This document shows positions 34,952 to 43,384 of a stretch of 64,000 nt of DNA, one piece after another. How positions within the stretch are numbered: position 1 is the first letter of the stretch; each line of letters begins with the position of its first letter. The stretch spans positions 496,001 to 560,000 of the forward strand of contig CAVSZG010000005.1 in NCBI GenBank assembly GCA_963732405.1. The letters run 5' to 3'. The notes under the pieces are model-generated. The model saw only the letters and a program-made list of their open reading frames with translations. It did no database searches and was not told the origin of the DNA. Origin of the DNA: JAUIAI01 sp963732405. Its GTDB lineage: Bacteria; Pseudomonadota; Gammaproteobacteria; Burkholderiales; Burkholderiaceae_E. The position numbers were made by a program, and so were the translations under genes.

Positions 34952-36627
34952 GCGGGCTCCCCGAAAAGCCGGTGAATCGGGTCGACGGCTTCACCGGCCG
35001 GCGCATCCAGAAACGTCGGCACATTGCCGCAGCACTCGAAGCGCCCGGTCGTACCGGCACCTGCATATCGGAACAGCGGCTGGGTCTGGATCGTGGCCCC
35101 GTCCATGCCGGTCACCTCGACGATCTCGACGATGCGCCGAACGCCATCTCGTCCGCGCTGTTGCTGGACGATGATATCGATGGCCGAGCTGACTTGCTCG
35201 CGAATCGCGATGATCGGGATGTCCACGCCGGACATCAACACCATGACTTCGAGCCGGGCGAGCACGTCTCGAGCCGAGTTGGCGTGCACGGTCGTGAGCG
35301 AACCGTCGTGGCCGGTGTTCATTGCCTGCAGCATATCGAGCGCCTCACCACCGCGACACTCTCCCACGACGATCCGGTCGGGCCGCATGCGCAATGCATT
35401 CCGGACCAGATCGCGGATCGTGATCTCCCCCCTGTCCTCATTGTTTGGCGGGCGGGCTTCCAGACTGACCAGATGAGGATGCTCAAGTCGCAATTCGGCG
35501 GCATCTTCGATGGTCACAACCCGCTCATCCGCACCGATCTCGCTGGACAGAATGTTCAACAGCGTCGTCTTGCCCGACCCGGTCCCGCCCGAGACAATCA
35601 TGTTGCGACGCTGGCCCACGCACCACGACAGAAATTTCATCATCGCGTCGGAAGCCGATTTCAGATTCACCAGATCCGCTGGTGCGAACCGGCGCCGATT
35701 GAAGCGGCGAATGGTCAGCGCCGGCCCCCGGATGGCCAGCGGCGGCACGATCGCATTGACCCGCGAACCATCGGGCAGCCGGGCATCGACCATGGGCGAT
35801 GCCTCGTCGATCCGACGCCCCAGCGGGCTCACGATTCGCTCGATGACCGCCTCGATGGCCGCGATGCTGCTGAAGCGTAGTTCGGTCCGATGCAGTTGCC
35901 CGGCGGTCTCGATATAGACGGGCTCGGTCCCGTTGACCATGATTTCGGTGACGTCGGCTCGCTGCAGCAAGGGCTCCAACACGCCCAGACCGATCGCCTC
36001 GTCGAGCACCGCCTGGCGCAGCAGCTCGATATCGTGGCGCTGGGCAATGTCTGGTTGCTCAAGCATGATCGCGTCCAGATGACCTTGCACCTGGCGGCGA
36101 AGCTGCTCGGCATCGAGGTGACGGATCTCCTGCCGACGCAGATCCATCCGGGCCAGCAACAGGCGATGCAAACCGCGCCTGATCTGCAGCAGTTCGTCCT
36201 CGGTATCGGCATGCGGGCCGGCCAGCGCGCTACCACCCAGGCCCGCCTCCGAATCATGACCAGCTGTGCCACGGGCTGCACCGTCGAGGACATTGGCGTT
36301 CGCCTGACCGGCCGAGGCCGACAATGGTCCTGGTGATGACTGGAGTCGGAGGGAATACCCGGCGATCAGAATCTCATCATCACCGGTGAGCGGGCCGAAT
36401 TCGACGATGCGCTCGCCATTGACCCAGGTTCCGCCTAGGCTGCCCTGGTCGACAATCGTGAGCAGATCGCCGCTGCGGCGGATCTCCGCATGGAACCCGG
36501 CAACCCGCCAACTGGGCAGCACCAACTGACAGGATTTTCGCCGGCCAATGCGACATGGAAAACTCAGCAGGTCCACCACGCGCCGCCCCAGATCGGGCGC
36601 TTCGATACGAATGCTGGCCATGCTCAC
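34948..36627 (-). CDS. tadA: Tad pilus motor ATPase TadA/CpaF with N-terminal FHA domain
   Basis: A protein of 559 residues: an FHA domain (~1-95), a low-complexity linker (~97-145), then a complete CpaF/TadA secretion ATPase. Walker A is SGGTGSGKTTL (347-356), Walker B lies around IVVGECRGGEALDML (419-433), and the His-box is TGHDGSLTTVHANS (438-451). In the FHA part the phosphate-contacting Arg (Arg29 in IGRR), His46 and Asn70 (GTWVNGE) are kept, but the Ser of the usual SxxH is Ala43. Most CpaF proteins lack an FHA domain. It could bind a phosphorylated partner; a Hanks kinase and PP2C are encoded at 8.4-10.4 kb. Confidence 0.92.
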   Translation of the reverse strand: MSMASIRIEAPDLGRRVVDLLSFPCRIGRRKSCQLVLPSWRVAGFHAEIRRSGDLLTIVDQGSLGGTWVNGERIVEFGPLTGDDEILIAGYSLRLQSSPGPLSASAGQANANVLDGAARGTAGHDSEAGLGGSALAGPHADTEDELLQIRRGLHRLLLARMDLRRQEIRHLDAEQLRRQVQGHLDAIMLEQPDIAQRHDIELLRQAVLDEAIGLGVLEPLLQRADVTEIMVNGTEPVYIETAGQLHRTELRFSSIAAIEAVIERIVSPLGRRIDEASPMVDARLPDGSRVNAIVPPLAIRGPALTIRRFNRRRFAPADLVNLKSASDAMMKFLSWCVGQRRNMIVSGGTGSGKTTLLNILSSEIGADERVVTIEDAAELRLEHPHLVSLEARPPNNEDRGEITIRDLVRNALRMRPDRIVVGECRGGEALDMLQAMNTGHDGSLTTVHANSARDVLARLEVMVLMSGVDIPIIAIREQVSSAIDIIVQQQRGRDGVRRIVEIVEVTGMDGATIQTQPLFRYAGAGTTGRFECCGNVPTFLDAPAGEAVDPIHRLFGEPA

Positions 36628-38000
36628 TCCAGGATACTGAGCCGTTCGTAGCGACGCTCGGCCCGCTCGACAACGGCGGCCGTGGCCGCCGGCAGCGCGG
36701 CGTCGGCGTCGACGAAACGCGGTGTCACGAAGACGACCAGATCGGTCTTCTGTGCACGGAAATCGCGGGAACGGAACACGGCGCCCAGAATCGGAATATC
36801 GCCCAGACCGGAAACCTGATCGACCCGGCGCGCGGCGCCTTCACTCAACAGGCCGGCAATGACGAGGGTCTGGTTCTCGCGCAGGTTGACTTCAGTTTCG
36901 GCACGCCGCTTGATCAGACCGGGCACGTCCTGAACCATGGTTTCAAAGTCGACAGATGACACCTCGGTGGCGATTCGAGCTGCGATCATGCCGTCGTGAC
37001 CGACGCTGGGCGAGAAGTCAAATTTCACGCCATATTCCTTGAAACTCACCGACACATTGCCCAGCCCGGAAGACTGGGGAATGGGCAACTCACCCCCCGC
37101 CACGAAGCGCGCCGATCCGCCACTGCGACAGGACAGACGTGGCTCCGCCAGAATGACGGCATCACCACGATTGACCAGGTAGTCGAGGATAGAGGTGACC
37201 GAGGTGGCCAGACTGAGTGCCGTTGCGAATGGCGAGACCGTCGCCCGCACCGCCTCGCCGGCGAGTTGCGCCACGGTCGGATCGGCCATTGCCGAGCTGC
37301 GATGAATGTCGCCCAAGACACCGAAGGAAGGCCCGCGCGCGCTACCCGACCACCGAATGCCGATGGCCTGCAGCGCACTCTTTTTCATCTCGATGATGCG
37401 CACGTCCATGGCGATCATGCGCTCGCCGGTTTCGCTACCCGACAGGTTGACGATGGCCGGGTTTCGTTCGACAACGGCGGCCACCCTCGCCTTCTGCGCG
37501 GCATCCAGCGCATCGCCTTCGATCACGATGGCATCGCCCGCGAGGCGGGCACCCAGATTCGGCGAGTCGCCCAGCATGGCCTGTACCTGGTCGAGCTGAC
37601 TGGCGGCGTCGGTGGCGACCACATTGACCAGCAGGCGGATCATTGGTCCGCGCTTGGGCCACAGGTGCAGGGTGCTCTGCCCGACCGCCTCGGGCAGCAC
37701 CAACACCTGACGCTCGTCGATCGCAGTCGCCTGCATGACCTTGCCATTGCCAACGGCAATGCGACGCACCGGACCGGCGTCGATGACCTGGGCATGGCCG
37801 ATGACCAGGGTGAGGCGTTCGTCGTTCTGACTTCCCTGAGGAACCAGCGCCGGACGGCTTGCCGCGCCCCAGGAGAAGGTGATCAGGGTCAGGCAGATCA
37901 GCATACGCGTGACGCTTCGACAGGGTCGGATCGGCGTCACGACCCGCCCGCCGATGCGAGAACCGCCGCGTGAGATCTGGATGCTCCCGGTGCGCGTCAT
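36624..38000 (-). CDS. cpaC: Tad outer-membrane secretin (RcpA/CpaC)
   Basis: The pore through which the Flp pilus leaves the outer membrane. Of up to 458 residues, a hydrophobic signal segment (MLICLTLITFSWGAASRPA) begins at Met33; the preceding 32 residues are basic and doubtful, so the true start may be that Met. The N-terminal module (LTLVIGHAQVIDAGPVRRIAVG, BON-like and pilus-N) is followed by the secretin core with SFKEYGVKFDFSPSV, VNLRENQTLVIAGLLSEG and the closing LVVFVTPRFV. It overlaps cpaB and the ATPase gene by 4 bases each. Confidence 0.9.
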   Translation of the reverse strand: MTRTGSIQISRGGSRIGGRVVTPIRPCRSVTRMLICLTLITFSWGAASRPALVPQGSQNDERLTLVIGHAQVIDAGPVRRIAVGNGKVMQATAIDERQVLVLPEAVGQSTLHLWPKRGPMIRLLVNVVATDAASQLDQVQAMLGDSPNLGARLAGDAIVIEGDALDAAQKARVAAVVERNPAIVNLSGSETGERMIAMDVRIIEMKKSALQAIGIRWSGSARGPSFGVLGDIHRSSAMADPTVAQLAGEAVRATVSPFATALSLATSVTSILDYLVNRGDAVILAEPRLSCRSGGSARFVAGGELPIPQSSGLGNVSVSFKEYGVKFDFSPSVGHDGMIAARIATEVSSVDFETMVQDVPGLIKRRAETEVNLRENQTLVIAGLLSEGAARRVDQVSGLGDIPILGAVFRSRDFRAQKTDLVVFVTPRFVDADAALPAATAAVVERAERRYERLSILE

Positions 38001-38893
38001 TTGAGTGCCTCCCGCAGTTGCTCGAATATCGGCGGCATTGGCTTGCCCTCTTCGGCCGCGCGAGGATGGACGAGCCGGCCCTGGCCACCCACGATGAGTT
38101 CGACGGGACGAGGATTGGCCTGTGATCCAGGCCGCGCGATGCCCAACAGACTGAAGACGTCCAATGGTCCGGCAGGCGTGGGATTGCGGTCATCAGGATT
38201 GCGCAGCAGCGCGGTGAGTCGGCCGCTGCGCTGGGCGAGCACGAGCTTCTGAGCCTGCTCTGGCAGCACCTCGACGGTAATGGTGGAAAAGGCTGCGCCC
38301 GGATCCCGGCGAAAGCCGGTATCGGTGACATCACGACCCGTGGCCAGAACCTTGAGATCCTGCATGAGCGGCGTGGCAATTTCTCCGGACGCCGATCCGA
38401 GCTCGGGCGTGCGTGTCGAGAACAACAGGTCGATCCGATCGCCGGGCCGAAGCATGCCGGACACCGAATTGACTTCATCCACGGTGATGGTCATCGCGCG
38501 AATACCATGACGGACGCGATCCGAGAAGCCGGACTGCGGAGGCTCGACGGCGGTGTCCAGTACCGGTTCTCCGGCGCGGATGGGCACCTTCAGGACCTGC
38601 CCTTCCAACTCCTCAAAACGAGCCTCTGTCACCGCCGATACCGACACATAGCGGGCGGGCATCTCACGCACGGCAACCGAATCGGCATCGATCAAGGCGC
38701 CGGCGGGCAGATCGATACCCGCCACAATCACCCGGACGACGGCGTTGTCACCGGCCATCCGTGCGCGTTCGGCCTCCAGGCGGTCATTGATGAAACCCTG
38801 GGTGCCGACCGCGCCGATCAGGCCAAAGCCCAGCGCCCCGCTCCAGAGCAGCCACTGACGTTTTGCCGCGATGAATCTGACGAGCCGGTTCAT
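37997..38893 (-). CDS. cpaB: Flp pilus assembly protein CpaB (RcpC)
   Basis: A protein of 298 residues with one N-terminal membrane anchor (WLLWSGALGFGLIGAVGTQGF) and a periplasmic SAF domain (IDLPAGALIDADSVAVREMP, ~50-110), then a conserved core with GIRAMTITVDEVNSVSGML and RPGDRIDLLFST. CpaB works beside the secretin in Tad systems. A GGG-rich tail containing RLVHPRAAEE ends the protein. It overlaps the short prepilin-like gene upstream and the secretin gene downstream. Confidence 0.91.
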   Translation of the reverse strand: MNRLVRFIAAKRQWLLWSGALGFGLIGAVGTQGFINDRLEAERARMAGDNAVVRVIVAGIDLPAGALIDADSVAVREMPARYVSVSAVTEARFEELEGQVLKVPIRAGEPVLDTAVEPPQSGFSDRVRHGIRAMTITVDEVNSVSGMLRPGDRIDLLFSTRTPELGSASGEIATPLMQDLKVLATGRDVTDTGFRRDPGAAFSTITVEVLPEQAQKLVLAQRSGRLTALLRNPDDRNPTPAGPLDVFSLLGIARPGSQANPRPVELIVGGQGRLVHPRAAEEGKPMPPIFEQLREALK

Positions 38894-39054
38894 GGCTTCG
38901 CGATCCGGTTGGCGAACTGGTCGAATCGGGAATGCCAGGCGGTGATGAGCTGATCGATCACGTCGGGATCACCCCAGAGCAATGCGATTGCAACGAGAGC
39001 GCAGGCTGCCGCATACTCGACGAGGGCTTGGCCCGATTGCGCGGGAAGCGTCAT
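38890..39054 (-). CDS. Small prepilin-like protein (54 residues) of the Tad operon
   Basis: A very short gene whose ATG overlaps the previous stop by 4 bases and whose stop overlaps cpaB by 4 bases, so both ends are fixed by the tight packing of the operon. The protein has a seven-residue leader with Gly8, then QALVEYAAACALVAIALLWG, with Glu at +5 and Tyr at +6 after a cut behind Gly8, exactly as in Flp pilins. The hydrophilic tail (~35-54) is short and ends RIAKP. It may be a minor Flp-like pilin. It is easily missed because the same frame stays open further upstream. Confidence 0.62.
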   Translation of the reverse strand: MTLPAQSGQALVEYAAACALVAIALLWGDPDVIDQLITAWHSRFDQFANRIAKP

Positions 39055-39821
39055 GGGTTGGTCTCTGAAAGGTAGGCAACAACACCGATGCGGGTGCGAT
39101 CGGGCGTCAGGGTCACGAGCAGCTCTCGTTGATGGCCCACGAAACTGAGCACAGTGCCGCCGTTGATGCCAGGCGCCACGGCGCTGTGCACCAACCGGAG
39201 CGACGCGTTGGCAGCGGCCTCGATGATCTGCTGGCGAGCACGATCCGGCGCGACGGGCAGCCAACCGAGGATTGCCGTCACCTGTCGATCGGCATCACGC
39301 CATACCTGACGGGATGCCTGCTCCAGACTGGGCAGGCCGAGCGACCTTGCCGTATTCGATGGATTTGTACCGGGCATCAACCGATCGAGACTCGTGACCG
39401 TGATGAAGCCCTCGGTCGCCTGCCCACCGGTAGCCGGGCGAAGTTGCGCAATCACCAGGCATTGTTGATGCCAGAATGACAGAATCATCCATTGGGCCGA
39501 GCGGTCCTGGCGAATCGGACTACGCCCACTCAGCTCCCCAGCCTGCTGCAACAGTCGCTCGAGCGTGGCGCCCGGTGCGTTCGGCGCCACGAAGCGCTGC
39601 ACGAGTTGGACCCGACCGTCGGGCAGCATTTGCCGGGCCACGAACTGCAATGGCAGATCACGCGGCCAATCCGATATTGCCGAGGACTGCGGATCCGCTG
39701 TGCAGGCGAAAGCGCCAACAGGTAGCACGCTGGTCATCGATGACCAGAGCAGCAGGCCCATGCCGAATTGAAATCGGGTCGCCCGGTGCGCGCCCAGTCG
39801 TGTCGCAGGCCGGTTATTCAT
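39051..39821 (-). CDS. Exported protein of unknown function within the Tad operon
   Basis: A protein of 256 residues that I cannot assign to a family. Its N-terminus has an Arg-rich region and a hydrophobic segment (FQFGMGLLLWSSMTSVLPVGAFA), a probable signal peptide cut near AFA with a Cys just after it. The remainder is predicted soluble and mixed alpha/beta, with repeated short strands (LPLQFVARQMLPDGRVQLVQ and GTVLSFVGHQRELLVTLTPD). It overlaps the genes on both sides by 4 bases, so it belongs to the pilus transcription unit and probably acts in the periplasm. Confidence 0.7.
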   Translation of the reverse strand: MNNRPATRLGAHRATRFQFGMGLLLWSSMTSVLPVGAFACTADPQSSAISDWPRDLPLQFVARQMLPDGRVQLVQRFVAPNAPGATLERLLQQAGELSGRSPIRQDRSAQWMILSFWHQQCLVIAQLRPATGGQATEGFITVTSLDRLMPGTNPSNTARSLGLPSLEQASRQVWRDADRQVTAILGWLPVAPDRARQQIIEAAANASLRLVHSAVAPGINGGTVLSFVGHQRELLVTLTPDRTRIGVVAYLSETNP

Positions 39822-40675
39822 CGCGCGGCAGCTCCGTCTGACGGTAGCCGGTCAGGTGGCACGATGTCGACATCGACCCGGTGCTGGCGGAAGGCGCTTG
39901 AGTGCTTCTCCAGTTTCAGCGCATGCATGAACCAGATGGCAGCCCGGGTTACCGCATACGGAATGCTCACTGCGGTCTCGAGCGCGCGATCAACATGCCA
40001 ACCCTGGCCGACGCGCTCATGCACGGCCTCGGCATCACCGCGTGGTCCCGATGCATTCCAGGCGTCGGTCAGCACCGCCAGCCCGGACCGCGGCCGCAAG
40101 GGCATTCCGTCCAGAATCAACGCGGGTGATGCCTGGCCGCGGGAGGCGAGCAGGTTCATTGACACGTGGGCGCGGGTCAGTCCGTCAGTGATGCCGAGGC
40201 CGAATTTGCCTGGGCCGGCGAACTTGGAAACCAGCTCCACAGCACTGCGCGCCCTGGATGCGGGCCCCTGGCCGGCGACACCCAGCCCGGCGCCAAAGTG
40301 GGGATGGGCCAGTTCGATGTCGATATCATCCGGCCGTTCGAGCAGCGGCCTGCCGTTGCGGGTCGTCCAGATCGCCGGATGGATGGATGGCTGCTCCGGT
40401 CCGGAACCGGTAAGGCGGGACACCACTCGATTGCGCAGCGACGGATCGGGCTTTGCGGTTACGCAGTCCCGCGGCAATACGGCACAGTCGAACGCCAGGT
40501 TGCGAGCCGCATGGATGGCAGCGAGATCAACGGATTGATACTTGCCGAGGATCACGATGAGCAGCATCAGAGCGATCAGGACCGAGGTACCGATCAATGC
40601 CTCGATGAGGCCCTGACCGCGTGATCGACGGATCGTCAACTGGTGGTTGAATCGGCAGGCGCTGGTATTTTTCAT
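39818..40675 (-). CDS. TadE/TadG-like pseudopilin of the Tad operon
   Basis: A protein of 285 residues with a 20-residue basic leader ending RSRG, then QGLIEALIGTSVLIALMLLI, giving Glu at +5 after a cut behind Gly20 and a long hydrophobic helix, the plan of TadE-type prepilin-peptidase substrates. After the helix comes LAAIHAARNLAFDCAVLP and a large extracytoplasmic domain with no family I recognise. It begins 12 bases after the TadG-like gene and overlaps the next gene by 4 bases. Confidence 0.7.
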   Translation of the reverse strand: MKNTSACRFNHQLTIRRSRGQGLIEALIGTSVLIALMLLIVILGKYQSVDLAAIHAARNLAFDCAVLPRDCVTAKPDPSLRNRVVSRLTGSGPEQPSIHPAIWTTRNGRPLLERPDDIDIELAHPHFGAGLGVAGQGPASRARSAVELVSKFAGPGKFGLGITDGLTRAHVSMNLLASRGQASPALILDGMPLRPRSGLAVLTDAWNASGPRGDAEAVHERVGQGWHVDRALETAVSIPYAVTRAAIWFMHALKLEKHSSAFRQHRVDVDIVPPDRLPSDGAAAR

Positions 40676-40687
40676 TGAGATGATCTG

Positions 40688-42031
40688 TCAGTAGGCGTCG
40701 GCGAGCGCTCGCTCGACCGCGTTGGGAGCGACCAGTCGAACCTGCCAGTAGGGGTTGTAGAGGCTCGCGTATTCCAGACGGGTGTCTGGTCCCGGGGGAC
40801 GGCGAAAGTACACTTCGGCAGCAGCCAGCGCGCGAACCGATTGATCGGCGGCGGGGACCTGCCCGGCCAGCCGGTCCAGGCCGGCCGGCAGTGTTCGGGC
40901 CAGTCGAATGTCGCGCCAGGGTAGTCTGGCGAGCACGGCGATTCGACTGGTCGGGAATGATTTGTTTTGGAGGCGCTCGTAATCGAGGTCGAAGACCCGG
41001 GCGATTCCGGTCCCGAAATGAGTCGGACGATCGGTATCACCAAGCGCCTGCTCCGCCTCATCGAGCGCCTTCGGATTCAGGCTCACACCGCCAGGATCGG
41101 CCAGGATCTCATTGCGCTGACCGACCGCGGAAACCTGGGCCGCCCCCCACCCCATCTTGTAGATCTCCTGCGAGCCGCATCCGCCAAACAAACCGCTGAG
41201 GCTGGGTGCATGCAGGGAGCCGGTGTCGGCAGCTTCCCAGCGTTCCAGATCGGGCGACATGGTCGTGCCGCCGCGCTTGCGGTACCCCAGGCCGATGCAG
41301 GCACCCAATGCCTTGATGATGAGATCACCATCGCGCGGACCACGGGTGAATTCGTCCAGCGAGCGCATCACCAATGCCTTGAGGCGCTGACGATCATCAT
41401 CACTCTCGTAGCGGCGGGCGAACCGGCTCCAGGCCTGCGCATCAGGCAGTGCAAAAGCAAAGAAGCGTTGATCGGTGGTCTTGGCAACCTCGTTGGCAAC
41501 GGCGGCTGCGCCGAATGTGCCCGCGGAGTAGTGCATGACGCGCTGGCTCTGGGCCAGCAAGGTCTTGTAGCCCAGATACGGCATATCGCGGGCCATTGTT
41601 TCGGCGAAAGCCGCCCATTGCGTGGCAATGCGCGAGTAGTAGGCGCCTTGCGCCACGTAGTAGGTAACAGCCTTGGCCGGCGGATAGACACTGGCCAATT
41701 CGTCGATCGATTCGGCAAACGTCTCGAAATAGCGAGCCCAGGATTCCAGTGTGATGGCCTGCGCCACCGCCACTTCCTGGGCGATGATCGCGCGATTCGA
41801 GTAGGCCGTGTAGTTGAGGACGCGCGCACGCCAGGTTGCAGCACTCCATGCCGCTGAATCGGCGGCGTCGACCAGCCGGGACTTGGCACCGACCGTCTGG
41901 CCGATATCGAACAGAAAGAGCAGGCCCGCGCTACCCACGGTAGCCAACAGCAGACACAGCACCAGCACGCTGCCTCTGGTACGACGCTGCAAGACCCAAA
42001 CACGAGCGGTCTGTCTGAATCGATTGGTCAT
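40688..42031 (-). CDS. TadG-like pilus assembly protein
   Basis: A protein of 447 residues with a basic N-terminus (RRTRG) and one membrane helix (SVLVLCLLLATVGSAGLLFLF), followed by AKSRLVDAADSAAWSAATWRARVLNYTAYSNRAI. That stretch, with its conserved Ala-Ala-Asp-Ala pattern and Arg/Asn motif, resembles the putative TadE/G-like family found second in Burkholderiales Tad operons. There is no Glu at +5, so it may not be cut like a pilin. The large extracytoplasmic domain contains YxNP-like segments and is otherwise uncharacterised. It is the second gene of the operon, 21 bases after flp. Confidence 0.72.
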   Translation of the reverse strand: MTNRFRQTARVWVLQRRTRGSVLVLCLLLATVGSAGLLFLFDIGQTVGAKSRLVDAADSAAWSAATWRARVLNYTAYSNRAIIAQEVAVAQAITLESWARYFETFAESIDELASVYPPAKAVTYYVAQGAYYSRIATQWAAFAETMARDMPYLGYKTLLAQSQRVMHYSAGTFGAAAVANEVAKTTDQRFFAFALPDAQAWSRFARRYESDDDRQRLKALVMRSLDEFTRGPRDGDLIIKALGACIGLGYRKRGGTTMSPDLERWEAADTGSLHAPSLSGLFGGCGSQEIYKMGWGAAQVSAVGQRNEILADPGGVSLNPKALDEAEQALGDTDRPTHFGTGIARVFDLDYERLQNKSFPTSRIAVLARLPWRDIRLARTLPAGLDRLAGQVPAADQSVRALAAAEVYFRRPPGPDTRLEYASLYNPYWQVRLVAPNAVERALADAY

Positions 42032-42052
42032 GGCTGGCTCCGCCGCAAGGAT

Positions 42053-42319
42053 TCAGTTGGTATTGCCCTTGTGATAATCCTTCAAGCCCTTCTTGTCTTC
42101 TGCCTTGGTTGAAGCAGCCTTGGCATTGGTGGCAGCCTGCCCGCTCGCCGTTGCGGCACTTTCGCCCGCAATTTCCAGCGCGAGACCAGCAGTCTGGTTG
42201 CGCACCGTCTGACCCAGCAGCGAATAGGTACCGATGGCCGCCACGGCAATCAGCGCAACGATGACGATGTACTCGGTCATACCCTGACCGGTCTGGCGGG
42301 TAAATGCAGATCTGTTCAT
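42053..42319 (-). CDS. flp: Flp-family type IVb pilin
   Basis: The main pilin candidate and first gene of the Tad operon, 88 residues. An 11-residue leader ends in Gly11; the mature protein would start QGMTEYIVIVALIAVAAIG with Glu5-Tyr6, the Flp signature. The hydrophobic helix is followed by LLGQTVRNQTAG. Most Flp pilins have 50-65 residues; here a ~45-residue Ala/Ser/Thr/Lys-rich tail ending KGLKDYHKGNTN is added. CACAGGAGAG stands just before the ATG as a strong ribosome-binding site. Confidence 0.88.
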   Translation of the reverse strand: MNRSAFTRQTGQGMTEYIVIVALIAVAAIGTYSLLGQTVRNQTAGLALEIAGESAATASGQAATNAKAASTKAEDKKGLKDYHKGNTN

Positions 42320-42349
42320 GGCTTCTCTCCTGTGTGATTGGCCAGAGCG

Positions 42350-42378
42350 ATCTTGCGTGAGCGGTGAGCCTGAAACAA
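42350..42378 (-). promoter_or_regulatory. Possible sigma-70 promoter of the Tad operon
   Basis: On the minus strand TTGTTT and CAAGAT are separated by 17 bases, ending about 30 bases before the flp start. Matches to the consensus hexamers are moderate (four of six for each). The 251-base gap 42320-42570 also serves the divergent lipoprotein gene and shows no -24/-12 element that I could find. Confidence 0.32.
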
Positions 42379-42570
42379 TCGGACTTGCTGCCTAGGTCAT
42401 TGCTGCGCGCATGACCTCCTACATCGCGAGGCGGGCCGTTCATCAGCCCGTTGGCCAACATCGTTGGATGCAGACCTAACCCGGTGTGAACCACTCAGAC
42501 CGAGCGGCTAGGATGACGCCAGACCAGCGACGCAAGGCTCATTCAGCGACCGCCTCGACAGGACAATCCG

Positions 42571-43308
42571 ATGCTCGATATGCCCCGACTGCAACGTCTG
42601 TTGCTCACCAGTTCCACTGCGTTGTTTTTGATCACCGGCTGCGCCGGCGGATCGGATGACACATCGACCGCATCGTCCGCCGCGCTGACGGGATCGGAAC
42701 CAGCCGTGGATCCGGGTGTACCGACCGCCGATACCCCCCCGGGCACGACAAGCAACGGACCCACCAACACCGATCAGCAAGCGCCTGCCGCGGCCAAGCC
42801 CGATTCAACGAATGATCTGGCAACTGGCACGAGCGCGACGACTGTGCTGCCGGCACCCGTCAAGCCCACGCCAGGCGGCACGCCGGCGGTGCCGACAACC
42901 GGCGACGACTCAAAAACCGGTGATGAGGTGAATGACAACGATAAGTCTGGCGATCTGGATCGGATTCTCGGCATGGCGGCCGAATCGGATACCGACGCGA
43001 TTCGCGGATTCTGGGATTTCACGACGACCAGCGGGCCACTCGATATCCTGTTCGAGTCGATCACTGCGGACGGGCGGATCACCTATTTCGACTGGGACAA
43101 CGACGATTACGGCGAAGGCCGCGATTGTTTCGTGGTGGAGACGCGCCGCTTCACGGCGCTGGGCAATGATCGGTATTCATTCGACGGAACGGTGCTGACC
43201 ATGGCCGTGGTCGGCGACAAGTTGCATGTCAGCGAGGTCGAGGGTGTGATTCACACGTTTCCGATGCGCATGTCCATCGACACCAATCTGTTGCCCCGCT
43301 GCGAGTGA
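42571..43308 (+). CDS. Hypothetical lipoprotein with Thr/Pro/Ser-rich linker
   Basis: A protein of 245 residues. The signal LLLTSSTALFLITGC has a lipobox (ITGC), so it should be lipid-modified and anchored in a membrane facing the periplasm. Residues ~25-125 are a disordered linker rich in Thr, Pro, Ala and Ser. A globular C-terminal part of ~115 residues starts RGFWDFTTTSGPLDILF and contains ITYFDWDNDDYGEG with a dense acidic run. Two Cys (DCFVV and the last Cys-Glu) may form a disulphide. I recognise no family. Met at 42580 is an alternative start. Divergent from the Tad operon. Confidence 0.72.
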   Translation: MLDMPRLQRLLLTSSTALFLITGCAGGSDDTSTASSAALTGSEPAVDPGVPTADTPPGTTSNGPTNTDQQAPAAAKPDSTNDLATGTSATTVLPAPVKPTPGGTPAVPTTGDDSKTGDEVNDNDKSGDLDRILGMAAESDTDAIRGFWDFTTTSGPLDILFESITADGRITYFDWDNDDYGEGRDCFVVETRRFTALGNDRYSFDGTVLTMAVVGDKLHVSEVEGVIHTFPMRMSIDTNLLPRCE

Positions 43309-43384
43309 AGCGTTAGCGACGACGATCCAGGCTGATCGCCCTCGGCACCATCTCACGGCAATTGCGCCCATGCCGGGCGCGCAC

